The notes: generated by a model from the sequence alone, not told the origin. Positions 51,293 through 63,330 are shown, counted from the stretch's first letter. The stretch: DNA of 64,000 nt from [Erwinia] mediterraneensis (GCF_900604315.1 NZ_LR026978.1:1397339-1461338), one strand, 5' to 3'. Made by a program: numbers and translations.

Positions 51293-52972
51293 ATGAAATT
51301 TATTGGAAGAGTTCTCCTTACCTTACTGCTACTGATACTGCTCTGCCTGGTGGTTATCTATGTGCTGTTGCAAACCCAATGGGGTGCAGGCTGGCTCAGC
51401 CGCTGGGTGAGCGATAAAACCGCATGGCATCTCTCTGTCAGTAAGATTGAGCATAACTTCTCCTCTCCCTCCCACGTACTGCTCAGCGATTTCAGCTTTG
51501 GTTACGATGGTCAGCCCGCCGTGGCGCTGGCTAAGCGTCTCGATCTCGGCCTGACGCTGAGACAGTTCAGCGATCCGCTGCATTTTGGCAGCATTGAGCT
51601 GCGTGACGGCATGGTGAGTCTTGCTAACCTGAAGGCAGATAAGGGCTTGCCGCTGCAGGCGAATCGCCTGCAGCTCAGCAATGTACGTATCGATAGTCCG
51701 CGCAGCCGTCTGCCGTTACAGGCGGAGCAGGTGTATGGCGGCCTGATGCCATGGAAGCCGGTAATGAACGATATGCTGGGCAGCAACAGCCAGTTCCAGA
51801 TGAGCGCCAGCCGCCTGACCCTGAATGGCGTACCCGGCACCAATGTGCTGATTCAGGGCAGCGTGGATCATAACCGCCTGGTGCTCTCCAATGTGGGTGC
51901 CGACCTGGCACGCGGATCTCTGACCGGTAACGGTGAGCGCGATGCGGGCGGCAACTGGAAAATCAGCAATCTGCGCCTGAATGATATCCGGCTGCAGACA
52001 GCTCAGAGCCTGGGCGCGTTTTTACAACCGCTGCGCGATCTGCCTTCGATTGAAATTTCGCGGCTGGATATGACCAATGCCCGTCTGCAGGGGCCCGACT
52101 GGGCGGTGACTGACCTCGATCTGACGCTGAAAAATATTACCTGGCGCGCCAATGACTGGCAGAGTGAAGATGGCACCCTGGCGATGAATGCCAGCAACTT
52201 TATTAACGGCAGCTTTGAACTGATCGATCCTATTCTCAACGCCAGCTTCTCGCCACAAGGCGTTGATTTACAGCAGTTCAGTTCACGCTGGGCGGAGGGG
52301 GTACTGCGTGCTTCCGGCAGCTGGACGCGCGCCGATAAACGTCTGACACTGGACGATCTGGCTGTCGCCGGGCTGGAGTATACGCTGCCGCAGACCTGGC
52401 GCGATCGCTGGCTGGCGCCACTACCCGACTGGCTGGATAGCGTGCTGGTGAAGAAGCTGAGCGCCAATCGCAACCTGATTATTGATATCAACCCGGCTTT
52501 CCCGTTCCAGATGACGGCGCTGGATGGCAACGGCAGAAACCTGTTGCTGGCCCGCCAGCATCAGTGGGGCATCTGGGCCGGGCAGGCGAGTTTTAACGCT
52601 GCCGCCGCCACCTTTAACCGCACCGATTTGCGTCATCCGTCGCTGGCGCTGAACGCAGACGAGCAGCAAATTCACGTGACCGAACTGAGCGCTTTCAGCG
52701 CTCAGGGGCTGCTGGAAGGCTCCGCAACTGTGGGTCAGCAGCCTGAGCGTCCGCTCACGCTTAATCTCAAGGGCCAGGCCGTGCCGGTGAATATCCTGCA
52801 TAACTGGGGATGGCCGACATTACCGCTGAGCGGTGACAGCAATTTGCAACTGCAATTGCAGGGCGCGCTCTCTGCGGCCTCACCGCTGCGCCCGACCGTG
52901 AACGCGACCCTTGAGGTCATCACCGAGACGCAGTCGTTGCAGCAACGCCTGCGCGCCGGAGAGGTAGAGTAA
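51293..52972 (+). CDS. yicH: AsmA-family protein YicH
   Basis: Inner-membrane-anchored, mostly periplasmic AsmA-like protein (E. coli 569 residues; here 559 from ATG 51293). One N-terminal helix (LLTLLLLILLCLVVIYVLL), then a beta-rich region with repeated LDLSL-like and LQGPDWAVTDLDLTLKN segments. AsmA-like proteins are thought to move phospholipids toward the outer membrane; for YicH itself this is extrapolation. An ATG at 51284 would add 3 residues. Confidence 0.93.
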   Translation: MKFIGRVLLTLLLLILLCLVVIYVLLQTQWGAGWLSRWVSDKTAWHLSVSKIEHNFSSPSHVLLSDFSFGYDGQPAVALAKRLDLGLTLRQFSDPLHFGSIELRDGMVSLANLKADKGLPLQANRLQLSNVRIDSPRSRLPLQAEQVYGGLMPWKPVMNDMLGSNSQFQMSASRLTLNGVPGTNVLIQGSVDHNRLVLSNVGADLARGSLTGNGERDAGGNWKISNLRLNDIRLQTAQSLGAFLQPLRDLPSIEISRLDMTNARLQGPDWAVTDLDLTLKNITWRANDWQSEDGTLAMNASNFINGSFELIDPILNASFSPQGVDLQQFSSRWAEGVLRASGSWTRADKRLTLDDLAVAGLEYTLPQTWRDRWLAPLPDWLDSVLVKKLSANRNLIIDINPAFPFQMTALDGNGRNLLLARQHQWGIWAGQASFNAAAATFNRTDLRHPSLALNADEQQIHVTELSAFSAQGLLEGSATVGQQPERPLTLNLKGQAVPVNILHNWGWPTLPLSGDSNLQLQLQGALSAASPLRPTVNATLEVITETQSLQQRLRAGEVE

Positions 52973-52975
52973 CAA

Positions 52976-52997
52976 GAGGCTGACGCTTGTCAGCCTC
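52976..52997. terminator. Hairpin between convergent yicH and fabY
   Basis: Perfect 9-bp stem GAGGCTGAC-gctt-GTCAGCCTC; on the minus strand the tail is TTGTT. Likely a shared transcript end. Confidence 0.55.
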
Positions 52998-53010
52998 TCC
53001 CCTGCGTGGC

Positions 53011-53958
53011 TCAGTCGATTCTGGCGCCTGAGCCGCCCTCTTCCAGCGGCTCGTCAGGGTCGGCGGGCAACACGATGTATACGCCATCAAACACCGCACC
53101 GCACTCTTCATTCCCGTACAGCTCCACTTTCAGCTGCACGCGCGCCTTACGACCGCGCGCCAGACGATCAAGATCGCCACTCAGCGAACCGAGATCGGCA
53201 ATAGCGCCGGGCCGTCCGCTGATCGGTTTACTGTAACGAATATGGGCATCTGCCAGAATAATAGTACCACCCAGATGGCGCTCCCGCAGCAGCAGCCAGA
53301 TCAGACCCCAGCCGGTAAGCGTGGCCAGCGAGAACAGGCTACCGGCAAAAAGGGTATGGTGAGGGTTCTGATTACCGGTTTCCGGCATCGTGGTAATAAA
53401 TTTCTGCCCGGTATATTGCAGAATGCGCACCCCCATTTTTTCGCTCAGGGGGATATGATCATACCAGGCTTGCTGCAACTGTCCGCACCAGTCAGCACGA
53501 TGCAATATATCATCCAGCGTCACCACCGGTTTGATCATCAGATAATGGCGTACCGGTGCAGATTGCGGCGCAGTAATTTCGCCCTGATTGACGTACCCCA
53601 GTTTGGCAAAGAACTCCACCGCATCCTCACGTGCGCTGCAGGTTACTCGTTTGGCCCCTTCCTGGCGGGCCACGGACTCCAGCGTCATCGCCACCAGCGT
53701 GCCCAGACCTTTGCCCTGTACAGAAGGGTGCACGGCAAGGAAACGAATTGCCGCCTCGTTGTCAGCATTGATATACAGGCGCCCGATGGCAACCGGATTG
53801 CCCTGTTCGTCCACCACCATCTGATGGTGCGCCAGCGCATCCCAGGCGTCACGTTCAGAACCCGGCGGCTGACGCAGCGGTTTGCGTAACATCTCCCAGC
53901 GAAACTGGTAGTAAATCTCCAGCTCCTCTGCCGTTTGCGGTACACGAAGGTGATACAT
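53011..53958 (-). CDS. fabY: FabY (YiiD): GNAT plus thioesterase-like protein of fatty-acid initiation
   Basis: 315 residues from ATG 53958 (GGGAGAA upstream); the frame extends 25 codons further, and E. coli YiiD has about 16 extra N-terminal residues. The N-terminal GNAT domain has [20 protein letters not shown] and [15 protein letters not shown]; the C-terminal hot-dog domain has [24 protein letters not shown]. In E. coli it was reported to provide a FabH-independent route to acetoacetyl-ACP. It is the last of the yihX-yihY-dtd-fabY set. Confidence 0.92.
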   Translation of the reverse strand: MYHLRVPQTAEELEIYYQFRWEMLRKPLRQPPGSERDAWDALAHHQMVVDEQGNPVAIGRLYINADNEAAIRFLAVHPSVQGKGLGTLVAMTLESVARQEGAKRVTCSAREDAVEFFAKLGYVNQGEITAPQSAPVRHYLMIKPVVTLDDILHRADWCGQLQQAWYDHIPLSEKMGVRILQYTGQKFITTMPETGNQNPHHTLFAGSLFSLATLTGWGLIWLLLRERHLGGTIILADAHIRYSKPISGRPGAIADLGSLSGDLDRLARGRKARVQLKVELYGNEECGAVFDGVYIVLPADPDEPLEEGGSGARID

Positions 53959-54017
53959 ATAGTGTTTCTCCCGTTCGGAGCTTGCGTGGCTGATCCCTTG
54001 CCGCTCGGCTGATAACC

Positions 54018-54455
54018 TCACACCTGCAACCAAAAGGTGACCGGACCATCATTGACCAGCGCCACTTTCATATCGGCGGCGAAACGGCCATTTGCCGTGA
54101 TAATACCCTGCTTACGGCAGCAGTCACTGAAATAGTGATAAAGGCGCTCCGCCTCTGCGGGCTCGGCGCCGCCTGAAAAGGACGGGCGCATCCCTTTCTG
54201 CGTATCGGCGGCCAGGGTAAATTGCGAAACCACCAGTACACTGCCGCCCGCCTGCTGGACGTTGAGATTCATCTTGCCATTTTCATCGCTGAAGATGCGG
54301 TATCCCAGCACCCGTTCTGCCAGCCGTTCGGCACGTTTTTCGTCATCGCCCCGCTCGACCCCCAACAGAATCAGCAGACCGGCCCCAATTTCGCCCGTTA
54401 CGCTATTGTCGACAGTAACGCTGGCGTTCAACACGCGTTGAATCAAAGCAATCAT
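54018..54455 (-). CDS. dtd: D-aminoacyl-tRNA deacylase
   Basis: Hydrolyses D-aminoacyl-tRNAs and mischarged glycyl-tRNA-Ala, preventing D-residues entering proteins. 145 residues as in E. coli. [12 protein letters not shown] with the catalytic Ser-Gln-Thr cluster and the cross-subunit Gly-cisPro region ([11 protein letters not shown]) are present. Its ATG overlaps the yihY stop (ATGA). Confidence 0.97.
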   Translation of the reverse strand: MIALIQRVLNASVTVDNSVTGEIGAGLLILLGVERGDDEKRAERLAERVLGYRIFSDENGKMNLNVQQAGGSVLVVSQFTLAADTQKGMRPSFSGGAEPAEAERLYHYFSDCCRKQGIITANGRFAADMKVALVNDGPVTFWLQV

Positions 54456-55321
54456 GTTTCCTCTCGTTCTTTTTCTTGTTCCTGCTGTTTTAACTGACGA
54501 TAGTCATCCAGGGTTACAGTGATTTCGGCGCCCAACAAGACGATACACCAGGTCCAGTAGACCCACAGAAACAGAATCGGGATGACTGCCAGCACGCCGT
54601 AAATTAACTGATAAGAGGGAAACATCGTAACATAGAGCGCGAACGCTTTTTTTCCTGCTTCAAACAGCAGTCCGGCCACCAGCGCCCCCACCAGGGCATC
54701 TCGTGGCGGCACGCGGCGCGTGGGAACAATGCTGTAAAGCAACCAGAACGCCAGCCATGACAGCAGCAACGGAAAAACACGCAGGACCTGGTCGATCAGG
54801 CTGGTCACACCCGATTCGTTCACCCAGCGCAGCGAGAGCAGATAAGAACTGATCGCCAGGCTCGCCCCGGCCAGCAGCGGCCCGAGGGTCAAAATCATCC
54901 AGTAGACGGCAAAAGAGTAAACCAGCGGCCGCTTTTTATGGCTACGCCAGATTTCATTCAGTGCCGTATCCACGCTGTGCATCAGCAGCAGCGCCGTTAC
55001 GATTAACCCTACCGCGCCGACCGCCGTCATTTTATTGACGTTGGCGACAAACTGTTCGAGATAGCGCTGCAGGATATTGCCGGCCGCGGGCATGAAGTTA
55101 TTAAAAATAAAGTTTTTCAGCTGTACGCTGATTTCAGAAAAGACCGGGAAGGCGGCAAATAACGAGAAAACCACTGCCACCAACGGCACCAGCGCCAGTA
55201 ACGACACAAAGGCGAGATTGCCCGCCTGCGTCGTCATACCATCGTCATTAATGCGATGCCACAGCAGTCTGAGCCAGCGCAAGAAGGCATGTGCTGAGTG
55301 GCGCAGGTGTCGTAAGCGCAT
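54452..55321 (-). CDS. yihY: YihY-family inner membrane protein
   Basis: Polytopic membrane protein of the YihY/virulence factor BrkB family, 289 residues (E. coli 290). Once named RNase BN, but that activity belongs to another protein; the true role is unknown. Motifs: [65 protein letters not shown] and [16 protein letters not shown]. The Glu/Lys-rich C-terminus is cytoplasmic. Coupled to dtd. Confidence 0.94.
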   Translation of the reverse strand: MRLRHLRHSAHAFLRWLRLLWHRINDDGMTTQAGNLAFVSLLALVPLVAVVFSLFAAFPVFSEISVQLKNFIFNNFMPAAGNILQRYLEQFVANVNKMTAVGAVGLIVTALLLMHSVDTALNEIWRSHKKRPLVYSFAVYWMILTLGPLLAGASLAISSYLLSLRWVNESGVTSLIDQVLRVFPLLLSWLAFWLLYSIVPTRRVPPRDALVGALVAGLLFEAGKKAFALYVTMFPSYQLIYGVLAVIPILFLWVYWTWCIVLLGAEITVTLDDYRQLKQQEQEKEREET

Positions 55322-55324
55322 AAA

Positions 55325-55921
55325 TCAGAGGTGACCGGCAAACCAGCCCGGAACCGTTTTGTTGTCAGTTACCAGGACGCTTTCAATTCCCAGCGCTCGC
55401 GCGGCTTCGACATTGGCCTGATTATCATCGAAGAACACAGCCTGATCGGCACTGAACCCCTCCTCCTGCAGTACGTGCTGATAGATACGCGCCTCCGGCT
55501 TGCGCATGCCCAGTTCCTGCGAGAGATAGATTTTATCAACCGCCTGCTGGATTTCCGGGTATTGCGTGGGCCAGAAGGTGCAGTGGAGTTGGTTGGTATT
55601 GGAGAGAATCACCACCCGATGTCCCTGCGCGCGCAGTTGTTTTATCAGGGACAGCGTATCGTTGCGCACCCCGACAAAGAGCGCCTGCCAGCCCGCCGTA
55701 AACTGTTCATAGCTCAGCGCCACATCCAGCTGCCCACAGAGCAAGGCGGCAAACTCTTCATCACTGATCTCGCCACGCTCATGTTGTTCAAAGGCCTCAT
55801 CCATCCGGAACCGGCTTTTCAACTGCGCCAGCGGCATGCGGCTCAGGTCGCTCCAGACTCCCAACACGCGGTTAAAATCGATATCAACAATGACATTGCC
55901 TAAATCAAAAATATACAGCAT
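55325..55921 (-). CDS. yihX: HAD-family alpha-D-glucose-1-phosphate phosphatase YihX
   Basis: Haloacid-dehalogenase phosphatase; in E. coli hydrolyses glucose 1-phosphate. 198 residues (E. coli 199). Motif I FDLGNVIVDID with the nucleophile Asp, motif II VVILSNTNQLHCTFW, motif III Lys in GMRKPEARIY and motif IV FFDDNQANVEAA. Three bp before yihY, so first gene of the yihX-yihY-dtd-fabY operon. Confidence 0.96.
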   Translation of the reverse strand: MLYIFDLGNVIVDIDFNRVLGVWSDLSRMPLAQLKSRFRMDEAFEQHERGEISDEEFAALLCGQLDVALSYEQFTAGWQALFVGVRNDTLSLIKQLRAQGHRVVILSNTNQLHCTFWPTQYPEIQQAVDKIYLSQELGMRKPEARIYQHVLQEEGFSADQAVFFDDNQANVEAARALGIESVLVTDNKTVPGWFAGHL

Positions 55922-56121
55922 GACCTACTCCTTCTGTTCCCTGGATCATTCACTCTAGCGGCAAAACAAGACGCTGAACAGGCGGGTCGGGGGAGAAAAA
56001 TGGAAACTGGAATATGCAGCAGAATTGTGACGTTAAGGAGAAACGGCACAGCCAGTGTCAGTCAGCGCAACGGGGATAATGGAGAGTGATCCGCTGCTCA
56101 GCGGGAAAGTGACAGGCATAA

Positions 56122-56147
56122 AAAAGCCCCGCCAGAGCGGGGCTTTT
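56122..56147 (-). terminator. Intrinsic terminator of typA
   Basis: AAAAGCCCCGC-caga-GCGGGGCTTTT, about 20 bp after the typA stop on the minus strand; symmetrical, so it also stops rightward transcription. Confidence 0.85.
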
Positions 56148-56167
56148 GCATCACGGAAACAGAAGAA

Positions 56168-57991
56168 TTAAGCTTCTTTGCTGCCGCGTGAAGCACGCTT
56201 ACGATCGTTCTCGGTCAGATGACGTTTACGGATACGCACGGAAGTCGGCGTAACTTCAACCAGTTCATCATCATCAATAAACTCAATCGCCTGCTCAAGG
56301 GTCATCTTGATCGGCGGAACCAGGGTGGTGGCTTCGTCAGTACCGGAAGCACGCATGTTGGTGAGTTTTTTACCGGTCAGACAGTTAACCGTCAGGTCGT
56401 TAGAACGGCTGTGAATACCGATGATCTGGCCTTCATACACTTCCGCACCATGACCCAGGAACAGCTTACCGCGATCCTGCAGACCAAACAGCGCAAAGGC
56501 TACCGCTTTACCCTGACCGTTAGAGATCAGTACGCCGTTCTGACGCTGGCCCACTTCGCCCGGACGCACGTCGTCGTAGTGGCTGAAGGTGGAATAAAGC
56601 AGACCCGTACCAGAGGTCATGGTCATGAACTCGTTACGGAAGCCGATCAGACCACGGCTTGGGATCACGTAGTCGAGACGTACGCGGCCTTTACCATCCG
56701 GATCCATGTTTTTCATGTCGGCTTTACGTTCGCCCATCGCCTGCATGACCGCGCCCTGATGCTGTTCTTCGATATCCAGCGTCACGTTTTCAAACGGCTC
56801 TTGTTTACGGCCATCCACTTCACGGAAGATAACTTTCGGACGGGACACGGCCAGCTCGAAACCTTCACGACGCATGTTTTCGATCAGCACAGACAAGTGC
56901 AGTTCACCACGGCCTGACACACGGAACGCATCCGCGTCTTCGGTCTCTTCAACGCGCAGCGCCACGTTGTGCACCAGCTCTTTACGCAGACGCTCAAGGA
57001 TCTGACGTGAAGTTACGTACTTACCTTCTTTACCGCAGAACGGTGAGGTGTTGACGTTAAAGAACATGGTTACAGTCGGCTCATCCACGCTCAGCGCAGG
57101 CAGCGCTTCAACATTTTGCGTATCGCAAATGGTATCGGAGATGTTCAGTTCGCCCAGACCGGTAATCGCGACGATGTCGCCCGCTTCTGCCAGCTCAGTA
57201 TCGATACGCTCCAGGCCCAGATGGCCCAGCACTTTACCGACTTTACCGTTACGGGTTTTCCCTTCGCTGTCGACGATGGTCACCTGCTGGTTCGGCTTGA
57301 TTTTGCCGCGCTTGATGCGGCCAATGCCGATTACACCCAGATAGTTGTTGTAGTCCAGCTGAGAGATCTGCATCTGCAGCGGGCCATCCAGGTCAACGTT
57401 CGGAGCCGGCACGTGCTTAACGATCGCTTCATACAGCGGCGTCATGTCTTCGGCCATATCTGAATGGTCATTACCCGCGATACCCTGCAGCGCAGACGCA
57501 TAGATAATCGGAAAGTCGAGCTGCTCATCGGTAGCGTCGAGGTTAACAAACAGGTCAAACACCTGATCGACAACCCAGTCAGGACGCGCGCCCGGACGGT
57601 CAACCTTGTTGATTACCACAATGGGCTTCAGGCCATGGGCGAAAGCTTTCTTGGTCACGAAACGCGTTTGCGGCATCGGGCCGTCCATCGCATCGACAAC
57701 CAGCAGAACCGAATCCACCATGGACATTACACGCTCAACCTCACCACCGAAGTCAGCATGTCCCGGGGTATCTACGATGTTGATACGGTAGTCGTTCCAT
57801 TTGATGGCGGTATTTTTTGCGAGGATGGTAATTCCACGCTCTTTCTCCAAATCGTTGGAGTCCATTACGCGCTCGGTCGCTTCGGCGCGTTCGCCGAAGG
57901 TACCAGATTGTTGCAGCAGTTTGTCAACCAGGGTGGTCTTACCATGGTCAACGTGCGCGATAATGGCGATGTTACGCAAATTTTCGATCAC
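56168..57991 (-). CDS. typA: Ribosome-associated GTPase BipA/TypA
   Basis: Translational GTPase of the EF-G type that helps 50S assembly, especially in the cold or under stress. 607 residues as in E. coli. G1 AHVDHGKT, G3 [13 protein letters not shown]4 NKVDRPGA, then EF-G-like domains and the BipA-specific C-terminal domain ([16 protein letters not shown]) are present. Divergent from glnA, as in E. coli. Confidence 0.97.
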   Translation of the reverse strand: MIENLRNIAIIAHVDHGKTTLVDKLLQQSGTFGERAEATERVMDSNDLEKERGITILAKNTAIKWNDYRINIVDTPGHADFGGEVERVMSMVDSVLLVVDAMDGPMPQTRFVTKKAFAHGLKPIVVINKVDRPGARPDWVVDQVFDLFVNLDATDEQLDFPIIYASALQGIAGNDHSDMAEDMTPLYEAIVKHVPAPNVDLDGPLQMQISQLDYNNYLGVIGIGRIKRGKIKPNQQVTIVDSEGKTRNGKVGKVLGHLGLERIDTELAEAGDIVAITGLGELNISDTICDTQNVEALPALSVDEPTVTMFFNVNTSPFCGKEGKYVTSRQILERLRKELVHNVALRVEETEDADAFRVSGRGELHLSVLIENMRREGFELAVSRPKVIFREVDGRKQEPFENVTLDIEEQHQGAVMQAMGERKADMKNMDPDGKGRVRLDYVIPSRGLIGFRNEFMTMTSGTGLLYSTFSHYDDVRPGEVGQRQNGVLISNGQGKAVAFALFGLQDRGKLFLGHGAEVYEGQIIGIHSRSNDLTVNCLTGKKLTNMRASGTDEATTLVPPIKMTLEQAIEFIDDDELVEVTPTSVRIRKRHLTENDRKRASRGSKEA

Positions 57992-58138
57992 AGCTTTGCC
58001 TCAGGCATTAGAAATAGCGCGCTATTGTACACGGATTAAGCGAAAGACTGAACACGATCACAGTTTTCACTGAAAGTTTATCGCATCTCACCTTTTTAGC
58101 CTCCTTTATAGTGCAAAAAGTGCACAGCAGGATAAATT

Positions 58139-58155
58139 TGCACCAAAAAAGTGCT
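58139..58155 (+). promoter_or_regulatory. NtrC enhancer site 1 upstream of glnA
   Basis: TGCACC-N5-AGTGCT, close to the NtrC consensus TGCACY-N5-GGTGCA, centred about 141 bp before the predicted sigma-54 start. Confidence 0.75.
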
Positions 58156-58170
58156 CAACAGTTCGCCATT

Positions 58171-58187
58171 GGCACCATTTTAGTGCA
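58171..58187 (+). promoter_or_regulatory. NtrC enhancer site 2 upstream of glnA
   Basis: GGCACC-N5-AGTGCA, centred about 109 bp upstream of the predicted start and 32 bp (three helical turns) from site 1, which allows cooperative binding. The arrangement mirrors E. coli glnA. Confidence 0.75.
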
Positions 58188-58261
58188 CTGTATCCATGGT
58201 GGTGCAGCTGTTGCAGGACGCCAGCACGTCTGAAAGCGCCATTTTAGCCGCTCTGAAAAAG

Positions 58262-58279
58262 TTGGCACAGAATTCGCTT
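58262..58279 (+). promoter_or_regulatory. Sigma-54 promoter of glnA (glnAp2)
   Basis: TTGGCAC-agaat-TCGCTT: the GG (-24) and GC (-12) doublets are 10 nt apart. The sequence is almost that of E. coli glnAp2. Predicted start near 58288, leaving a leader of about 140 nt. Confidence 0.9.
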
Positions 58280-58427
58280 TATTCATCACAAGCGAAAACG
58301 ACAGTTACACAACGGTTGAAACAGCTTGTCGAGATCTTTGTTCAGAAAGTGTATGCGCCTCGTTACGCATTCCAGCTAACTAAGTTCTCTAACCACGACA
58401 ACAATGATATATCCAGGAGAGTTGAGT

Positions 58428-59837
<1,410 letters not shown>

Positions 59838-59873
59838 TCTGGTTTGACGTTTTTTGTTGCCGTGGAAACTTTC

Positions 59874-59898
59874 AGCCCATCTTCGGATGGGCTTTTTT
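59874..59898 (+). terminator. Terminator after glnA
   Basis: AGCCCATC-ttcg-GATGGGCT followed by TTTTT, with a stable UUCG loop. Partial read-through feeds glnLG. The approximately 60-nt 3' UTR could also yield a GlnZ-like sRNA, but this is not shown by the sequence. Confidence 0.9.
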
Positions 59899-59943
59899 CT
59901 CCACGAATTCACCGGTCATATGACGAGCCGCAGGCTCAAAGAC

Positions 59944-59965
59944 TATAATGCACCAAATTGGTGCA
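59944..59965 (+). promoter_or_regulatory. glnL promoter -10 overlapped by a consensus NtrC site
   Basis: TATAAT (59944-59949) runs into TGCACC-AAATT-GGTGCA (59949-59965), a perfect NtrC palindrome. NtrC bound here would cover the sigma-70 glnL promoter and repress it, giving autoregulation as described in E. coli. Confidence 0.88.
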
Positions 59966-59977
59966 GAGGAACGCTGT

Positions 59978-61027
59978 ATGGCAACTGGCACACTGCCCGA
60001 TGCTGGGCAGATTCTCAATTCTCTGATTAACAGTATTTTGCTGGTCGATGACGAGCTGGTGATTCATTACGCTAATCCGGCCGCACAGCAATTACTGGCG
60101 CAAAGTTCACGTAAATTATTCGGCTCGCCGCTGCCTGAGCTCATCGGCTACTTTTCGCTGAATATTGAGGTAATGCGCGAGAGTCTTGCGGCTGGCCAGG
60201 GCTTTACCGACAGCGAAGTAACCCTGGTGGTGGATGGCCGGGCGCATATTATGTCGACCACGGCACAGCGTCTGCCCGATGGCTTAATTCTGCTGGAGAT
60301 GGCACCGATGGATAATCAGCGTCGCCTCAGTCAGGAACAGATTCAGCACGCGCAGCAGGTTGCCGCACGTGATTTGGTACGCGGTCTGGCACATGAAATC
60401 AAAAATCCGCTCGGCGGTTTACGCGGCGCGGCGCAGCTGCTTTCCCGCGCCTTGCCTGACCCGTCCCTGAATGAATATACCAAAGTGATTATTGAGCAGG
60501 CGGACCGGTTGCGAAACCTGGTCGACCGCTTGCTCGGCCCCCAGCAGCCGGGAATGCATGTGACACAAAGCATTCATCAGGTGGCTGAACGGGTGGTAAA
60601 TCTGGTGTCGATGGAGTTGCCGGACAATGTGTCGCTGGTACGGGATTACGATCCCAGCCTGCCGGAACTGCCCCATGACCCGGATCAAATTGAGCAGGTG
60701 TTGCTGAACGTGGTGCGCAATGCGCTACAGGCGCTGGGCGAAGAAGGCGGCACCATTATTTTACGCACCCGTACGGCCTTTCAGTTAACGCTGCACGGCG
60801 TGCGCTACCGCCTGGTGGCACGCATCGATATTGAAGATGATGGTCCCGGTATTCCGGCGCAGTTACAGGATACGCTGTTCTATCCCATGGTTAGCGGGCG
60901 CGAAGGCGGTACCGGCCTCGGTTTGTCGATTGCCCGCAGTTTGATCGATCAGCATTCAGGAAAAATAGAGTTTAACAGTTGGCCTGGCCATACCGAATTC
61001 TCGGTTTATCTTCCTATTCGCCAGTGA
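59978..61027 (+). CDS. glnL: Nitrogen sensor histidine kinase/phosphatase NtrB
   Basis: Cytoplasmic kinase that phosphorylates NtrC when nitrogen is scarce and, with PII (GlnB), dephosphorylates it when nitrogen is ample. 349 residues from ATG 59978 (GAGGA upstream), as in E. coli. PAS domain ([19 protein letters not shown]), H-box [20 protein letters not shown] with the phosphoacceptor His, N-box [11 protein letters not shown], and [10 protein letters not shown]. Confidence 0.97.
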   Translation: MATGTLPDAGQILNSLINSILLVDDELVIHYANPAAQQLLAQSSRKLFGSPLPELIGYFSLNIEVMRESLAAGQGFTDSEVTLVVDGRAHIMSTTAQRLPDGLILLEMAPMDNQRRLSQEQIQHAQQVAARDLVRGLAHEIKNPLGGLRGAAQLLSRALPDPSLNEYTKVIIEQADRLRNLVDRLLGPQQPGMHVTQSIHQVAERVVNLVSMELPDNVSLVRDYDPSLPELPHDPDQIEQVLLNVVRNALQALGEEGGTIILRTRTAFQLTLHGVRYRLVARIDIEDDGPGIPAQLQDTLFYPMVSGREGGTGLGLSIARSLIDQHSGKIEFNSWPGHTEFSVYLPIRQ

Positions 61028-61034
61028 GGTTTCT

Positions 61035-62444
61035 ATGCAACGAGGGATAGTCTGGATCGTCGATGACGATAGCTCCATCCGCTGGGTGCTTGAACGTGCG
61101 CTCACTGGAGCCGGTTTAAGCTGCGCCACCTTTGACAGCGGTAACGAGGTGCTGGATGCGCTGGCCACCAAAACCCCGGACGTATTATTGTCAGATATTC
61201 GTATGCCGGGCATGGATGGCCTCGCGCTGTTAAAGCAGATTAAGCAACGCCATCCCATGTTACCGGTGATTATCATGACCGCACACTCCGATCTGGATGC
61301 GGCGGTCAGCGCTTATCAGCAAGGCGCGTTTGATTATCTGCCGAAGCCATTTGATATCGATGAAGCGGTGGCGCTGGTAGAACGCGCCATCAGCCATTAT
61401 CAGGAACAGCAGCAGCCGCGTAATCAGCCGGTCAGCGGCCCCACCACCGACATCATCGGTGAAGCGCCAGCGATGCAGGATGTCTTCCGTATCATTGGCC
61501 GTTTGTCGCGCTCCTCCATCAGCGTGCTGATTAACGGCGAGTCAGGGACCGGGAAAGAGCTGGTGGCTCATGCGTTGCATCGCCACAGTCCGCGGGCAAA
61601 AGCGCCCTTTATTGCCCTGAATATGGCGGCGATCCCGAAAGACCTGATCGAGTCTGAGCTGTTTGGCCATGAGAAAGGGGCATTTACCGGTGCCAATCAG
61701 ATTCGTCAGGGGCGCTTTGAGCAAGCCGATGGCGGCACCCTGTTCCTTGACGAAATCGGTGATATGCCGCTGGATGTGCAAACGCGCCTGCTGCGTGTGC
61801 TTGCTGATGGACAATTCTATCGCGTCGGCGGTTATGCGCCGGTGAAAGTAGACGTGCGTATTATCGCCGCAACGCACCAGAACCTGGAAATGCGGGTGCA
61901 GGAAGGGAAATTTCGTGAGGACCTGTTCCATCGTCTGAATGTGATACGTGTTCATCTTCCTCCGCTCCGGGAACGACGCGAAGATATTCCGCGTCTGGCG
62001 CGTTACTTCCTGCAGGTTGCGGCCCGTGAACTGGGCGTCGAAGCGAAAATTTTGCACCCGGAAACCGAAGCGGCGCTGACACGTCTGCACTGGTCCGGCA
62101 ATGTGCGTCAGCTGGAAAACACCTGTCGCTGGCTGACGGTGATGGCTGCCGGTCAGGAAGTGCTGATTCAGGATCTTCCGGCTGAGCTGTTTGAATCCGG
62201 TACGCCGGAAAGCCCCACGCAGTCACTGCCCGATAGCTGGGCGACTCTGCTGGCGCAATGGGCCGATCGGGCGCTGCGTTCCGGTCATCAAAATTTGCTT
62301 TCAGAAGCGCAGCCGGAAATGGAACGCACGCTGTTGACAACCGCCCTGCGTCATACCCAGGGGCACAAGCAGGAAGCGGCCAGGCTGCTGGGCTGGGGAC
62401 GCAATACCCTGACACGCAAGCTGAAAGAGTTAGGCATGGAGTAA
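61035..62444 (+). CDS. glnG: Nitrogen response regulator NtrC
   Basis: Sigma-54-dependent activator. 469 residues as in E. coli. Receiver domain with phosphoacceptor Asp in [15 protein letters not shown]+ domain with Walker A GESGTGKE, the sigma-54-contacting GAFTGA loop, Walker [12 protein letters not shown] and the arginine-finger region; C-terminal Fis-type helix-turn-helix ([20 protein letters not shown]). Seven bp after glnL. It acts on the sites annotated upstream of glnA and glnL. Confidence 0.98.
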   Translation: MQRGIVWIVDDDSSIRWVLERALTGAGLSCATFDSGNEVLDALATKTPDVLLSDIRMPGMDGLALLKQIKQRHPMLPVIIMTAHSDLDAAVSAYQQGAFDYLPKPFDIDEAVALVERAISHYQEQQQPRNQPVSGPTTDIIGEAPAMQDVFRIIGRLSRSSISVLINGESGTGKELVAHALHRHSPRAKAPFIALNMAAIPKDLIESELFGHEKGAFTGANQIRQGRFEQADGGTLFLDEIGDMPLDVQTRLLRVLADGQFYRVGGYAPVKVDVRIIAATHQNLEMRVQEGKFREDLFHRLNVIRVHLPPLRERREDIPRLARYFLQVAARELGVEAKILHPETEAALTRLHWSGNVRQLENTCRWLTVMAAGQEVLIQDLPAELFESGTPESPTQSLPDSWATLLAQWADRALRSGHQNLLSEAQPEMERTLLTTALRHTQGHKQEAARLLGWGRNTLTRKLKELGME

Positions 62445-62446
62445 CA

Positions 62447-62480
62447 CGTAACAGGCCGGATGTGATATCTGGCCTGTACG
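62447..62480 (+). terminator. Hairpin after glnG
   Basis: ACAGGCC-GAT / ATC-GGCCTGT stem-loop starting just after the glnG stop, extended by CGT/ACG. The tail is TTCCCTCC, so it may be a weak or Rho-assisted terminator. Confidence 0.5.
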
Positions 62481-62494
62481 TTCCCTCCAGGCTA

Positions 62495-62531
62495 CCGGAT
62501 GCTGTCTGTTTTCGCTGCGGGCAGCATCCGG
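62495..62531. repeat. REP-like inverted repeat
   Basis: Perfect 10-bp inverted repeat CCGGATGCTG ... CAGCATCCGG with a 17-nt loop, in the short space between glnG and the lipoprotein genes. The CCGGATGC half resembles enterobacterial REP units, but I see only one copy. Confidence 0.5.
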
Positions 62532-62595
62532 ATAAATAAATATCGCCTTCCGCCGTTACCTCTGCTTTATCGCTGGCTAAAATATCGCGCCGGGC

Positions 62596-63261
62596 TTACC
62601 AGTCGCCATAGGGGTAGGTTTTGCCTTTGATGAATTCTTTGATAAAAGCGTCATATCCGTCCGGAATGCTGTAGGAAAAATCAATGCGCGCAGGGATACT
62701 TTTGCAGACATCCAGCGCTTCGCCGGACAGCGTCGTGATCTTCTCTGGCTCAACCGGCAGGTTGTCACCCGCATTGTTCTGTAGCCAGATACGTACCTTC
62801 CCCTGTGGTGCCAGGCCAAACAGCACCGTATCGTACCAGGTTGTATTGCCGAACCTGTCAGTACCGGCGGGCGTCAGCATCTTCTGACGCATCGCTTCCG
62901 GGAAAATGATATGCGTTTCGTAAGTTTTTCTATCAATCGTCGAATCCCAGCAGAACAGAATTTCTTCCGGCGGATGGCGCGCTTTGTTGAACTGCGTATA
63001 TCTTCCTACTCGTTTACTCCAGACATTTACGCTTTCAGGGTTTTCCTGCACGCTGTCCAGCGTGTGCCAGGTATAGAGCACCTGTTTCGCATCAATCATC
63101 GCGACATAGGTCACATCAGCAGGCAATGCTCTGGGAGTAAAAAAGGCAAAGCCCCATTTTCCGTAAGGCATTGCGCCGGTATCTTCCGGGGTTACGGGCC
63201 CGCCAGCCTGACAGCCGGTCAGCAGCAGTAAACAGGCTGTAACGCCGCTTTTCAGTTTCAT
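62596..63261 (-). CDS. DUF2931-family lipoprotein, copy 1
   Basis: 221 residues. Signal peptide with lipobox LLTGC (residues about 13-17), so a lipid-anchored envelope protein. The mature part includes PYGKWGFAFFTPRALPADVTYV, FCWDSTIDRKTYETHI, YDTVLFGLAPQGKVRIWLQN and ends FIKGKTYPYGDW, the pattern of DUF2931. It is almost identical to copy 2 over about 190 residues (six or so differences), but the segment after LDVCK differs and is five residues longer. Its ATG overlaps the TGA of a short upstream coding tail (ATGA). DUF2931 lipoproteins often accompany type VI secretion phospholipase-like effectors as putative immunity proteins; that role here is inference. Confidence 0.85.
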   Translation of the reverse strand: MKLKSGVTACLLLLTGCQAGGPVTPEDTGAMPYGKWGFAFFTPRALPADVTYVAMIDAKQVLYTWHTLDSVQENPESVNVWSKRVGRYTQFNKARHPPEEILFCWDSTIDRKTYETHIIFPEAMRQKMLTPAGTDRFGNTTWYDTVLFGLAPQGKVRIWLQNNAGDNLPVEPEKITTLSGEALDVCKSIPARIDFSYSIPDGYDAFIKEFIKGKTYPYGDW

Positions 63262-63323
63262 ATTTGCTTGCCATCCATGTAGTGCAGTGACGTCTTTCCC
63301 TGCTTATCTTCTGTAACAACCGT
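63258..63323 (-). pseudogene. Orphan 3' tail of an upstream gene
   Basis: Twenty-one codons plus TGA read TVVTEDKQGKTSLHYMDGKQI, with no start codon of their own. The TGA overlaps the ATG of lipoprotein copy 1. The same MDGKQI-stop sits at the right edge of the window before copy 2, where the complete gene presumably continues. So a gene's 3' end was duplicated together with the lipoprotein gene. The parent protein is unknown from this window; a secreted effector is a reasonable guess. Confidence 0.65.
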
Positions 63324-63330
63324 GCCGGGC

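Noticed and set aside
52003..52530. 175-codon minus-strand frame opposite yicH
   Set aside because: Shadow: Ser/Arg-rich composition, no start signal, lies inside yicH.
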